Shown here one piece after another: positions 1 to 11,044 of a stretch of DNA of 64,000 nucleotides; the first letter of the stretch is position 1, and each line of letters begins with the position of its first letter. Made by a program: the position numbers and the translations under genes. Below the pieces are notes generated by a model. It saw only the letters and a list, made by a program, of their open reading frames with translations, searched no databases and was not told the DNA's origin. This stretch comes from Cryptomeria japonica (Eukaryota; Streptophyta; Pinopsida; Cupressales; Cupressaceae), in contig NC_081410.1 in assembly GCF_030272615.1 (NCBI RefSeq), forward strand, positions 187,510,119-187,574,118, written 5' to 3'.

Positions 1-3000
1 ATTGATGTTGAAGATAAAGTAAATCCCAAAGAAGTATGGGATTCTCTTGAAAATATCTATGGCGGTGATGAGCCTGTAAAACAAGCTAAGGAAGAAAGCC
101 TTAGAGGGAAGTTTGAAGACATGCGGATGGTTGAAGGTAAGACCATTCAACAGTATGGAATAAGAATCAAAACTGTTGTCGGAGATATCAAGAGTGCAGG
201 TGGTACCATGGAAGATTCCACTGTGGTAAGCAAAGTTCTGAGATCCTTATTACCGGTCTATGCAATAAGGGTTGCAGCTATTCAAGAGTTGAGGTCAATA
301 GACAAGACTAAGGTATCCCTAGACTCCATCATTGCAAAACTGACTGCTTATGAGTTAAACAGTTTTGATGGTAGTGTGCAGAAGACTGAATCAACTTTTA
401 GAGCATCAACAACACCATCTAGAAAAGGCAAAGAAGCATGCACCAGCAGTGAACCAAGATAGAGTAGAGAAATGGATGATGAGGAGATTCTAATTGAGTT
501 TGAAGCTCTTCTTGCAAGGAAACTTCCTAAAGGAACCGGTAAATATAGAGGTAAGCTCCCTTTGAAATGCTTTTCTTGTAACCAGATAGGACACATTGTT
601 GTAAACTGTCCTAATGGTGACATCAAGGACAAACCGGAAAGGTTCAAGAAATTCAAAGGAGGAAACCGGAGAAACTATTTTGTGGCAGTTGATGAAGGTG
701 TCACTGATGAGGAATTAGAAGATGAAGAAAATGAAGATATTGTGTTTGTCACTGTCAAGGAAGATGTGTCAGACAAGAAGGCTCTTGTCTCCCACGTTGA
801 CAATTCCAATGAGTGGATTATTGACAGTGGTTGTTCTCACCATATGACTGGTGACCGGAGCAAGTTTCTAACTTTGGAAGAGTATGATGGTGGTGTGGTT
901 CGCTTTGGTAATGATGCACCATGTATGGTAAAGGGTAGAGGGTCCATCTCTCTGAATGAAAAGAAGAGTGCTGACAATGTGTATTGGGTTGATGGTCTCA
1001 GACACAACCTTTTGAGTGTTGCCTAGCTGAATGATAGTGGACTCACTCTGGAATTCAAGAATGGAGTGTGCAGAATCAAAGGAAAGAATAGTGAAATTGT
1101 GGCCACGGGTATGCAGACCAAAGGAAACCTATTTCAACTTAATGCAAATATCAGTACCTATCTTATGGCTAAGTTTGATGATAGCTAGATATGGCATAGG
1201 AGACTCTGCCATGTAAACTTTGATAACATTGTGAAGGCCAGTAAGATCAAGGTAGTTAGAGGGTTGCCAGTGCTGAGAAAACCAGAAAATACATTGTGCA
1301 GAGACTAGGGAAAATGTCTTCCTCAACCTGTAAAGGTAAACCTTTCACTGCTGACAATTTACTTGATCTTGTGCATACTGATTTGTGTGGTCCTATGAAA
1401 ACTAGGAGTGTGCAGGGTGATAGGTACTTCATGATTCTCACTGACGACTGCTCAAGAATGATGTGGGTCATATTATTAAAAGATAAGTTTGAAGCTTTTG
1501 GAAAATTCAAAGCTTTCAGAGCATTAGTGGAGAAGGAAATCGGTAAAAAGATCAAGTGCCTTAGAACTGATCAAGGAGGAGAATTCACTTCTGGTGAATT
1601 TAACAAATACTATGAAGAACATGGCATCAAGAGGCAACTATCCACCCCCGAACTCCACAGCAAAATGGCCTAGCAGAGAGGAATAACCAGACTATGGTTG
1701 AAGCAGTAAGAACAATGTTGATTCAAGGAAAAATTGCTCACACCTTTTGGAGAGAAGCAGTGAGCACTGCAGTCTACACAATGAATCGGGTACTCATCAA
1801 GAAAGGAAAGGATAAGACTCCTTATGAGTACTAGATGGGTAAGACACCTGTGGTAAACTACTTCAAAGTATTTGGTAGAAAATGCTATATCAAGAGGAGT
1901 GAAAATCAGAGCAAGTTCGATGCAAAATGTGATGAAGGAATATTTCTAGGATATTCCACCAAAAGTAAAGCTCTCAAATGTTTCAATAATAGGGCTCAAA
2001 GAATCATTGAAAGCATCAATGTTAGGGTTGATGAAAACTCTGAGAAATCGGAGGAAACCAACAGTGAGCAAGTGAGAAATGAACCGATAGTAACCTTCTG
2101 GGAACCAGTTGCAAATCAGTCCAGCATCAGTGATAATGCTCCTAGATCGGCAGATGCTGATGCTGATGAAGAAGAGGATGAAGAAGAAAAGCAAGAGGAA
2201 TCTGTTAAGACCATTCCTCGGTATGTCAAGTTGAATCATGATCCTAAGCAGATCATAGGGGATAAGGATGCAAGAATCCTTACAAGAAGAAAGGTCAGAG
2301 AAAACTCATGTATGATCTCTGAATTTGAGCCTAAATCATTCAAAGAGGCTCATAATTATGAAGACTAGATCAAGGCAATGGAGGAGGAACTTGATCAGAT
2401 AGAGAATAATGGTACATGGTCCTTGGTACCCAGACCAGAGCATAAAAATGTCATTGGAACCAAATGGGTTTTCAAAAATAAGCTAAATGAGGATGGCACA
2501 ATGATAAGGAACAAAGCCAGACTGGTGTGTAAGGGGTATGCTCAAGAAGAAGGAGAAGATTATGGAGAAACCTTTGCTCTAGTAGCAAGATTGGAAGGAG
2601 TTCGTATGCTTCTTGCATATGCAAATTTTAAAGGATTCAAAGTATACCAAATGGATGTAAAATCTGCATTCCTAAATGGAGTACTTGAAGAGGAGGTATA
2701 CATAGAGCAACCAGATGGGTTTTCCCTATCTGAAGACAGTGACATGGTGTGTAGGCTACATAAAGCCTTGTATGGTCTAAAGTAGGCACCTAGAGCATGG
2801 TATGAATACCTGCACTCCCATCTTGTAAAGATTGGATTCAAGAGAACAAGTGAAGATAGCAATATCTACTTGAAAACTGAAGAAGATCAGATTTTGATCT
2901 GTGAGGTATTTGTTGATGATATAATCTTTGGTGGAGATGACAAGATGAGTCATGACTTTGCATATGAGATGAATAAAGAATTTGAAATGTCACTCATAGG

Positions 3001-3862
3001 GGAGATTAAGTTCTTTATCGAGCTGTAGATTCAACAGATGAAAGATGGAATATTTATCACTCAGTCCATGTATGTCAAAGAGGTGTTGAAGACCTTTGGC
3101 ATGGAAGATAGTAAACCGGTTGGCACACCAATGGTAACTAGTTGTAAACTATCCAAAGAGGATGACTCAGCCTTGGTTGATGAGAAAGAATATCGATCAA
3201 TGATTGGTAAGTTGCATTATGTAGTGCACAACAGACCGGATATTGCACATGCAGTTTGCATTATTGCAAGGTTCCAGAAAAGCCCAAGAGAATCTCACTT
3301 GGTTGCAGTCAAGCAGTTTCTTAGATATCTAAAGGGAACTATTGACTATGGATTGTGGTATCCTTATAGCAATGATTTCAACTTGAAGGTATTCACAGAT
3401 GCTAATTGGGCTCATAATGTGGACAACTGAAAAAGCACAACCAGTGGTGCATTCTTTCTCGGTGCTAGACTAGTCTCATGGATGAGTAAGAAGCAGAGTT
3501 GTATCTCTCAGTCTACAGCAGAAGGGGAGTATGTTGCAGCTTTCATGAACTGCACTCAGACAATCTAGATGAAGCATGTACTAAATGGCTTCAAAGTTCC
3601 TGTCTCAGGACCGGTAAGCATATTTTGTGATAACAAAAGTGCTATCAATATTTCCAAGAATCTAGTTTTGCATTCTAGAACCAAGAACTTTGAGCTTAAG
3701 TATCATTTCTTGAGGGAAAAGGTTTAGAACAAAGAAATTGCACTGGAACATGTTTCCAACAAGGAACAATTAGCAGACATATTCACCAAGCCTCTCCCAA
3801 ATGCCACATTTACCCACTTAAGAGGTGAATTAGGGGTGTTGCCCCTTCAGGAGGTGAACTAA
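1..3862 (+). pseudogene. Copia gag-pol polyprotein of element A, decayed
   Basis: This is the remains of the polyprotein that forms the particle and copies and integrates the element. In order I see the gag C-terminal half, a CX2CX4HX4C zinc knuckle (568-609), the protease motif DSG (823-831), the integrase HHCC region from 1195, integrase acidic residues at about 1380, 1569 and 1676, the RT motif FVDD (2909-2920) and RNase H with FTDANW (from 3392). The reading frame is 1 up to about 1300, where a short deletion also removes an integrase zinc-binding Cys. It is frame 3 to about 1650, where an extra C shifts it, and frame 2 from there to the TAA at 3860. Stops inside the frames are TAG at 460, 1024, 1186, 1832, 2366, 2783, 3026, 3566 and 3725, and TGA at 3428. 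It cannot make a working polyprotein. Confidence 0.93.
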
Positions 3863-4052
3863 AGGTATGTGCTCCACATCAGTCAAGTATTTCATGGTCA
3901 AATATTTCCAGGATTGATGTGTTGAAGGATGCTACTCCTCGGGGGTAACAACATAATGGATCAGGGAAGCTTGTGCCTCCACTTTGGCATTCTTGTCAAA
4001 GGGAGAGAAGATGTGAAGCAGAGAGATATCTTTGTATATTGCCATCAATGCC

Positions 4053-4064
4053 AAAGGGGGAGAT
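4053..4064 (+). other. Polypurine tract of element A
   Basis: The purine run AAAGGGGGAGA lies directly before the TGTTGG start of the 3' LTR. It is the expected primer for plus-strand DNA synthesis. Elements B, C and D have the same tract in the same place. The 190 bases between the pol stop and this tract hold no gene. Confidence 0.85.
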
Positions 4065-4629
4065 TGTTGGCATTATGTGAACCGGTATAAGAATTGGTAT
4101 GAGGACATAATGACATTGTAGGTTGTCATTGATGTCAATACGCTAAAGAGGTGAGAACTGGCATATGTGAGAACCGGTATAACACTGTGAACCGACATTT
4201 GTGCCAAAGTGAAGCGGTGTGTTTGTTTAAGGTGAACCGGCATATGATTATGGGAACCGACACATGGAAGCTTTGTATGACTACCGGTTGGTAGTCTCAA
4301 CTTCAGGGTTTCTGGCTGAAGTGCTTCAAGTCTGTGTGGCTCAACCGGTGACTTTGTGTGATGAGTTAGCATGGTAATGAAGAACAGATCATGTTGCCAC
4401 ATAAGCCTTGTGTGCATGAAGGATCTTGCATGAAGGAGATTTTTCCTATCTACCTCAGGATTGTGCAAAGTCTGTAAGCGGTGATAACGTTTGATGGGTT
4501 ATCAGCCACCAAGAAATCAGTGGAAAATGGATGATGGAGAATGTCTTGAGATTGGATCAAGACTATTGCATTTAATGCAATGTGCTCAATGGTCAGGATT
4601 GAACCGTTTGAATTCCTTAACCTAACAAG

Positions 4630-4677
4630 TTTAGGGTTTAGGGCTTATGCTACCAACCTATCTGTTTTCCTATAAGG
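4630..4677 (+). promoter_or_regulatory. LTR promoter A: double telo-box and TATA
   Basis: Two perfect TTTAGGG units (4630-4643) sit about 28 bases before TATAAGG (4671-4677). The same arrangement is found in both B LTRs. In plants the AAACCCTAA telo-box is a known promoter element of growth-related genes. A role in this LTR is inference. Confidence 0.55.
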
Positions 4678-4894
4678 TCGATGTTATGTTTCTTTTTGTG
4701 GTTGTTGGCAAAAGTTGTGTGTGTGTATCCAAGAGAAGTGATACGTGATTCTTGCCAGACCAGAGGAGAGAAGTGATACCTGTAGAGTGTAAGTGCAGAA
4801 GGTGAAGAGGAGCTTAAGGGGATCTGCATTGGCATTGAGTGTTGTTACCAGATCATTGTAATACCTGTTGATCTCTAACCACCTCAACAGTTGA

Positions 4895-5115
4895 AAAATC
4901 CCTTAACAGGGTAGCTTTAACCGACTTGCTATAAATCCTTTAACAGGGTGACTCAAAACCATTGATTTCTTGAAATCCTTTAATAAGGTAACCCTTAATA
5001 GGGTTTAACCCTTAACTGGGTATTATAGCCATCCCTTAACTGGGTGATCCCTAACAGGATCGGTTCCTAATAGAACCTATTGTATTAGTCTTTAACCAGA
5101 CAAGGCTCCTAACAA
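4895..5115 (+). repeat. Mini-palindrome array in the A LTR
   Basis: About nine degenerate units of the type CCCTTAACAGGG, CCTTTAACAGGG or CCCTTAACTGGG follow one another at short spacing. Each can pair CCCT with AGGG. They lie downstream of the TATA box, so they would be in the RNA leader. A degenerate equivalent is in both LTRs of B. Confidence 0.6.
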
Positions 5116-5563
5116 AGCAGACTTTTAAAGAGTTCAAAAACAAGCTTGTGGGTATTCATCCCCATCGTGGTTTTTCCCAGTTGGGTTTCCACATGAAAAA
5201 TATGTGTGTCATTTGTGATGTCTTCTTCTTATGATGCTATGTTGTTTTCTGTCAAGCGGTAAATCATGTTGATCTAGTTGCTTATATGTATATCTTTGAT
5301 TGTGGATTACTTGTTCATGCATTAGGGTGAAATGGAAATGAAGATTTAAACTATATGAGAAGATAAGTGTCAACCGGTTTATGCATGTCTCAGTCATTCT
5401 GGGTTTTGTCGGTTGTACTTTGTTTAAGGACCTGTGTTCCTATTTGTCTGTCAATGCACAATGTCTACTGACAAACCGGTTTAGGAAAAGTATTTTTGTC
5501 TGTACTGATTCACCCCCCCTCTCAGTACCAGTTTGGTAATAACCATCCATCATTGAGTTATCA

Positions 5564-7284
5564 CATGTTCGGTATCTCCAATGTTGATTTCCTTAGTTTT
5601 TAGATTTTTGGGATAATCGAAGGGAAATCCAGCTCTAGCACCCATGAATTCAGCTATAGCCTTATCATTTTCAAAGCAATCCGACTATGGTAGATTCTCT
5701 TGCCCCTAATCTATCAAGTGTGGGTGTATGAGGCAAATAGATTTTGGTTCCAAAGTTATGACCACATTGGCATGTGAAAATGACACACATACAATCATTG
5801 ATAAATTGTTCTCTATAGTATGATCAGGATTGGTGATTTCATTAATAAGGAGTTCATGAAAAACTTGTGTAGAGGGATTGGGATCATGAGGGGGACTAGG
5901 AGAAATGACAAGTTCATTTGAGAGGGAATCTTGTGAGGAACATGGAGGATTATTGCATGGAGATGAAGGGATGGATGGATCTTGATAAGGATCTGGAGAA
6001 ATAATGGGATATTGCTTAGGACATGAAGGTGAAGGAATACTTTGATCTTGACTTGGAAATGGATTGTTAGGAAGGATGGAAGGGATCACCTGATATTTCT
6101 TAGGAGGTGGATGTTGGATGGGACTTGAAAGGAAACTTTTTTCTTGAGACAAAAGGGTATCATTATGAATGGAATAGAAAAGAGAAAGGAGATCATCATA
6201 AGATTCTTGATCGGTGGGATGTTGATAAAAAATTGGGTATGATGGAAGGGTTTGATCTTGATCTTTATTTGTTTGAGGATGAGGAAGGAGTTTGGATATG
6301 CATGGGATATTCTTCGAATTTTTCAACACTTTAGCCTAATGAGACAGGATTTTGAAATAGAATCTTTGAAGTGGGTTTTCTTAGAAATAAAATATATGAT
6401 GGCATTCAATCTTGAATTTTTGAAGCATGGAAAGGACTAACATCATGAATTGGATTAGATTGGATTTGTATTATGGATAGGCCTTTGGAGGTTGCATTAT
6501 TGGATAAAGATGGTGTGGACTACTCTTGTGTGACTTTAGGGTATGAGGAAATGGTGGAAGATAGGGAGGCTACTTGAGGTGCAAAGTCTTGATGGGAAGA
6601 GTCATTGATAGACATGGGCAAATGACCTTGTTGTATGATAGGTGATACCTTGACCATGTTCATATGATGTCCAAAGGGTGACATGTTTGTAAATACCCTT
6701 GCATTCATTTGGGACACCCTTGGTGATGTATTTGAAGACATAGGAGGATATTCATAGACAGTTATGTGACTGAAGGCAAAATTGGCTATGTGATTGTGTG
6801 TGACCTTGGCAGTGGTTGACTTGTTTGCACAATTTGTGGTGCTGAGAGTTGTATCATTTGTTGTATTGGTTGTTGGACTTGCATTGTTGGATGTGTTTAT
6901 TGTTGATATTGGTTTCTCATGTTTATTTGTGTGAGAATAGTTGGTATCTTTGATTTCATAATAAGATCTTGCACATCAACTAGCTCTAAGTTCATATTAG
7001 GATATCCAAATTTTTGAAATAGTTTGAACATCTGGGATCTACTCTCTTCACTTTTTTTAATGTTTTGTTCCAAGATCTCTATTTCTCGAGCTAGTTTCTC
7101 TTCAAGTGATGGAGAAATGGGTATGACATTTTTTTGTTCCTGATAAGTTTGTTGCACGCTATGGGACATGTATATGTTGGATTGAGATGATTGATTGTTT
7201 GGTTTCAATGACATGGTCCCACGAAAGTTGGAACTTTGATAAGGGTAATGTTGTCTCCTAGAAGTTTGAGAGCTTGTTTCAACT
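5564..7284 (-). pseudogene. Gln/Pro-rich ORF of host element F, broken
   Basis: On the minus strand a reading frame is open from the C junction at 7284, carries a start-like ATG at 7214 and ends at A. It begins with a Gln/Ser-rich stretch and a likely coiled coil (EEKLAREIEILEQNIKKSEE), then a Gln-rich stretch broken by a TAA at 6897. A frameshift near 6740 and one back by 6329 follow, then a Pro-rich part with repeated QDQ and PSP motifs. Past the TAG at 5706 the same frame continues, with one more TAG, into a folded-looking segment (ENDKAIAEFMGARAGFPFDY) cut by A at 5564. The Pro-rich part (PSPPHDPNP and neighbours) clearly resembles the ORF of element E at 13196-14722. I do not recognise the protein. 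It may be a gag-region or accessory protein of a Tat-like Gypsy. Confidence 0.55.
7280..7284. repeat. Target site duplication of element C, left copy
   Basis: CAACT here matches CAACC at 20175-20179 with one mismatch. Both directly abut the LTR ends of C. Confidence 0.6.
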
Positions 7285-8439
7285 TGTTAGGTCTCGAAGA
7301 CAACTGAGAGGGGGGGGGGGGGGGTGAATCAGTTGTCCAATAAATTCAAACCAAAATTAACTTAACCAAACTTAGTGCTTAATGTCGGTAAACCAAAATT
7401 TAATGCCGGTAGATAGTTTAACAGTTAATTATAGTACCAGTAAAGTTTAATGCATGAAACAGAAAGACAAATAACACACACAACACATAACATAGTTATT
7501 TTTACATGGAAACCCTGTAAGGGGAAAAATAGTATGTCAAATACAGTAAACCTCCTATCATGGATTTGTATCTTGTCGGATTAATAGGTGTTGATTCATC
7601 CTTAAAAGATAGTTTATGAGTTGTAGTCATAGGTGTACTTACCCACAATCAAATGATACTACTATAGATAGTATGTGTGTACAATATGGAGTTTGCCCAT
7701 GCAGAAAGGCCAACTGCCTAGATCTCACTGCTCAATTACAAGATGGGAGTCACACTGACTACAATTGGATGATTAAATCCAATAATAATGTACTACTCAA
7801 AATAACATCTTCTTATGCTGGATTCAGTACCGGTTAAACTCTGCTAATCTCCTCAATACCTTCCTTCAATCTTCAAATGATGTCTGCATGTATATCTCTG
7901 CTTATTTTTGCATATAACTTATTCACACTTCTTATATTCCCATTCACATTCCCATTCTGATCTCACAAATAATATCTTACATATATACCGAAGCCAAAGA
8001 CCAAATGTGTAGGTCGGCTTTACAAAGAATATTATAATAAAATCAATTACAAGTAAATCAATATCCGATGCATCATATTGGCTCAAATGCATTTACAATA
8101 ATAACAAATCATCTTCATAACGTGTTGTGCTGATCTAAAATAGATATTCTTGCCAGTGCATAACCTGGACCTATTTGCTGGTAAAAGCAAATATGCAAAC
8201 TTGATTAGATAAATAATAAAATTACCAAAAACAAGTGATCAAGTAATGTCTTCGACATAACCAAGTAATCTTCAGATGATAACAGATCATCCTCAGTGTC
8301 AGTGAACAATATAACCTGTCGGTGAACCAAATACTGATGACTGTGCATAAGCCACTGAGCATGTTGGTGGACATAACCAAAGATCTCCAAGTGTTGACAT
8401 CAATGACAAAACCAATGCAACACATCCAAAATACCATTA
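7285..8439 (-). repeat. 3' LTR of element C, chimeric
   Basis: 1155 bp, matching the 1087 bp 5' LTR except for a segment at about 7530-7640. There the LTR sequence is replaced by a piece of the RT gene of the same family (compare 9442-9552). A run of 15 G (7310-7324) lies near the LTR terminus. Boundaries come from alignment with the D LTRs; the inner end has two substitutions in the usual CCAACA. Confidence 0.82.
7530..7640 (-). other. RT gene fragment embedded in an LTR
   Basis: About 110 bases match the RT coding segment at 9442-9552 with a few substitutions, in the same orientation. The fragment joins the LTR at 'ggggaaaa' on one side and at 'cttacc', shared by LTR and RT gene, on the other. 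It replaces about 13 LTR bases present at 19328-19345. Confidence 0.8.
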
Positions 8440-8453
8440 ATATCCCCCTTTGG
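8440..8453 (-). other. Polypurine tract of element C
   Basis: Read on the minus strand this is CCAAAGGGGGATAT, directly before the 3' LTR. The 8454-8806 stretch between it and the pol stop is non-coding 3' leader. Confidence 0.75.
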
Positions 8454-8806
8454 AATTGATGGCAACACAAGATGGAAAAACCATCTAAGTGCCAAAGCAA
8501 AAATACCAAAAACCAAAAACCAACAATCTCCCAAAGAGATCATTAACCAGAAATCAAAATTCATAATATCTCGCCCCCTAGGAATAATCTCTCCCCAAAG
8601 AATAATGTTTTTTTCCATAATATCTCTCCCCCTTTGACATCAAATGCCAAAGCATAACAAAAACCAAATACAAAAGTTCATAGATCATTTTACAAAATAC
8701 CAACTACCAATTATCCAACTACTACCCTTAGGAAGTTGCTCTCCTCATCAAAGCCGAAAAAAGATTTTTTTGTTAATTCTGTTGATTGATGACAAACATC
8801 AATTAT

Positions 8807-9746
8807 CTAAGTCTCTACTGGTGGGGGTATAAACCCAAGCTGCTCTCTGAGATATTCAAAAGCTTCCTTAGGCAAAGGCTTAGTAAAAATATCTGCAATC
8901 TGCTCTTTAGTATTCACATAAACCAATTTCACTTCTATTGCTTCAACATTTTCTTTTAGAAAATTTAATTTGATAGAAACATGTTTAGTTTTAGAGTGAA
9001 ATACCATATTCTTAGCTATATCAATTGCTGCCATATTATCACAGTAAATGATTATAGGTTCCTTGCAATTTACCTTTATGTCCTTCAACATTTGCTTGAT
9101 CCATAATACTTGTGTAGAATTAGTTGCTGCTGCAACATATTCTGATTCTATTGTTGATAGTGATGTACAACTCTATTTCTTGCTCAACCAAGAAATTAGT
9201 CTGCTACCAAGAAAAAATACTCCACCGGTGGTGATTTTTCTGCAATCTACATCTCATGCCCAAATAGCATCTGTGTATGCACATAGATCAAAAATTTCAT
9301 CTCTAGGATACCATAAACCAAGATTTGTAGTGCCTTGTAGATATCAGAAAATCCTTTTCACTGCTGATTCATGATTCTCTTAAGGATTACTCTAAAATAT
9401 TGAAACAATACATACTGCATTCATAATATTAGGTCTTGTTTGTGCCAAATACAGTAAACCTCCTATCATGGATTTGTATCTTGTTGGATTAACAAGTGTT
9501 GATTCATCCTTCAAAGATAGTTTATCAGTTGTAGTCATAGGTGTACTTACCGGTTTAGAGTTTTCCATGCCAAATTTCTTCAATAACTCCTTCAAGTACT
9601 TACATTGATTTAAGAATATAACTTTATCAGTCTGTGAAATCTGCAATCCTAAAAAGAATTTTATCTCACTAATCATAGACATTTCAAAATCTTCCTGCAT
9701 CTTATTATAAAAGTCTTTACATAATCCATCTTCTCCTCCAAAGATT
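8807..9746 (-). pseudogene. Element C pol, C-terminal part: RT end and RNase H
   Basis: This is the downstream half of the polyprotein, left of the E insertion. It starts just after the RT catalytic motif (IFGGEDG), runs through the RT thumb/connection segment (LGLQISQTDK, KFGMENSKPVSTPM), and ends with RNase H (YCDNMAAIDIAK, YVNTKEQIADIFTKPLP) and a stop at 8807. Several stops and changed acidic residues occur between 9091 and 9392; one normally acidic RNase H position reads YTDAIW. It is continuous with 15834-19031. Confidence 0.88.
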
Positions 9747-9751
9747 ATATC
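9747..9751. repeat. Target site duplication of element E, left copy
   Basis: ATATC here is identical to 15829-15833. Removing E and one copy restores an open RT frame that reads through FVDDIIFGG. Confidence 0.92.
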
Positions 9752-10054
9752 TGTAGATCAGGAATTTGGGAAAACATCAAAGCAATAGAAATTAGGACAA
9801 TCACGAAACCTAAAACTGCAATGAAAGCAATCCTAATCCAATCAATGAAGACATAAAGACAAGATATTCAAATTAAATGAAATCAGAGAAAACTGACGCA
9901 GATATCTCCTTCATGTGGCTCCATTGTTCTCCTTTCACCTTCAAATTTGATGTGGATCTCACCTACAAGTGCAAAATGCAAGTAGAAAGCAAGTTGTTGA
10001 AAGATGAAATTCGCAGCATAAGGCTACTCAAAAGTGTGATTGATTGATACTCAT

Positions 10055-10074
10055 CCAATTTATAGACAAATTGG
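10055..10074 (-). promoter_or_regulatory. TATA box of the E 3' LTR in a perfect inverted repeat
   Basis: CCAATTT and AAATTGG flank a core that reads TCTATAAATT on the minus strand. The 5' LTR copy is at 14831-14850. The same TCTATAAAT core appears in the F, I and H LTRs. Confidence 0.6.
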
Positions 10075-10600
10075 AGAGAGGACAAGATTAGCATGAAGAG
10101 ATTTGAAAGGAAATTCAAATCAAGAATGGCAACATTATGACAAATGACAAGTTGCTATGCAAGGAGTATGACAAATTATGACAAATTATGACAAGATTGA
10201 AATAGAAATAGAAATTAGAAATTAGGAGAAATTAGCAAATTAGAAAATTGAAGAAAAAGATGAAATAGAAATTAGGTGAATTAATTAATAGGTTTTCATC
10301 CATTAATTAATTCATGAAAGAGACCTAGGACTAAATAAATAGATTTATTTAACCCACAAAGAATAAGAAAAGGATTAAATGAACAAATCATAAAACCCTA
10401 GAAATAAGAGGACAAGGAATTAGGTCAAGACAACAAGAAATTAATGTAGGTTTGATCATGATTCTGACTGACAAAGGACCAATGTTGATAAATGATTAAA
10501 ATTGGTTGACAAAAATCAATGACAAATTGACCAAGATTGACAAGGAGATCAAATTGATAAGCGCCAATTGATGAGGAAAAATGACTAATTGATCCAAATT

Positions 10601-10808
10601 GACATGATTGAAAAGGACAACGATTGATGACAAATCGATCGCAAAATGACAAGATTGACAAGGACAAGGATCGATGACAAATCGATCGCAAAATGACGAG
10701 ATTGCCAAGAACAAGGATTGATGATGAATCGATCACAAAATGACGAGATTGACAAGGACAAGGATCGATGACGAATCGATCACAAAATGACAAGGCCGAC
10801 AAGGACAA
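10601..10808 (-). repeat. 47 bp tandem repeat in U3 of the E 3' LTR
   Basis: Four units with an exact 47-base period; the GCAAAATGAC or ACAAAATGA block recurs at 10641, 10688, 10735 and 10782. Each unit holds ATCGATGA..AATCGATC, a near-palindrome. They lie upstream of the TATA box on the minus strand, where enhancer repeats are expected. Confidence 0.85.
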
Positions 10809-11028
10809 GGATCAACCAAAATCATGATTGAAAATTGCTATCAACAAGACCTAATTTGAAAGCGAGAAAAATGAGGAATGCAAAAGAAGGACTCGATGCT
10901 CACAAATGATAAAGACCAAGTGCGCAACATAGAAGAAATGTTAATGCGATGCAAGAACCCTAAAATAAGGCATTGCACAAATGTTAAAGTATGACTGCAC
11001 AAGCGTTGACCATTTTTAGATGTCTACA

Positions 11029-11044
11029 TTTTGCCCCTCTTTGA
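11029..11044 (-). other. Polypurine tract of element E
   Basis: On the minus strand CTCAAAGAGGGGCAAA lies directly before the 3' LTR. The same tract precedes the H 3' LTR at 58770-58785. Confidence 0.8.

Larger units (their letters stand above)
1..5563 (+). mobile_element. Copia element A, 5'-truncated by the window edge
   Basis: The span holds gag, protease, integrase, reverse transcriptase and RNase H in the Ty1/Copia order, then a polypurine tract and a 3' LTR. The 5' LTR, primer site and gag start lie left of base 1. The LTR ends at about 5563 (ending TTATCA), and what follows is coding sequence of another element on the opposite strand, so A inserted into that element. The partner target duplication cannot be checked here. 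The family is close to element B in protein and LTR. Confidence 0.9.
4065..5563 (+). repeat. 3' LTR of element A
   Basis: About 1.5 kb, starting TGTTGGCATTATG after the polypurine tract and ending TTATCA. It aligns in layout with the B LTRs: a double telomere-like box, TATAAGG, a run of CCCTTAAC-type mini-palindromes and a C-rich motif close to the end. The right boundary is set by alignment to the B LTR end, so it may be off by a few bases. Confidence 0.85.
9752..11028 (-). repeat. 3' LTR of element E
   Basis: 1277 bp with TGTAGA/TCTACA ends. It matches 14653-15828 over about 1.13 kb. On the minus strand it contains a 47 bp tandem repeat in U3 and a TATA box inside an inverted repeat. Confidence 0.88.
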
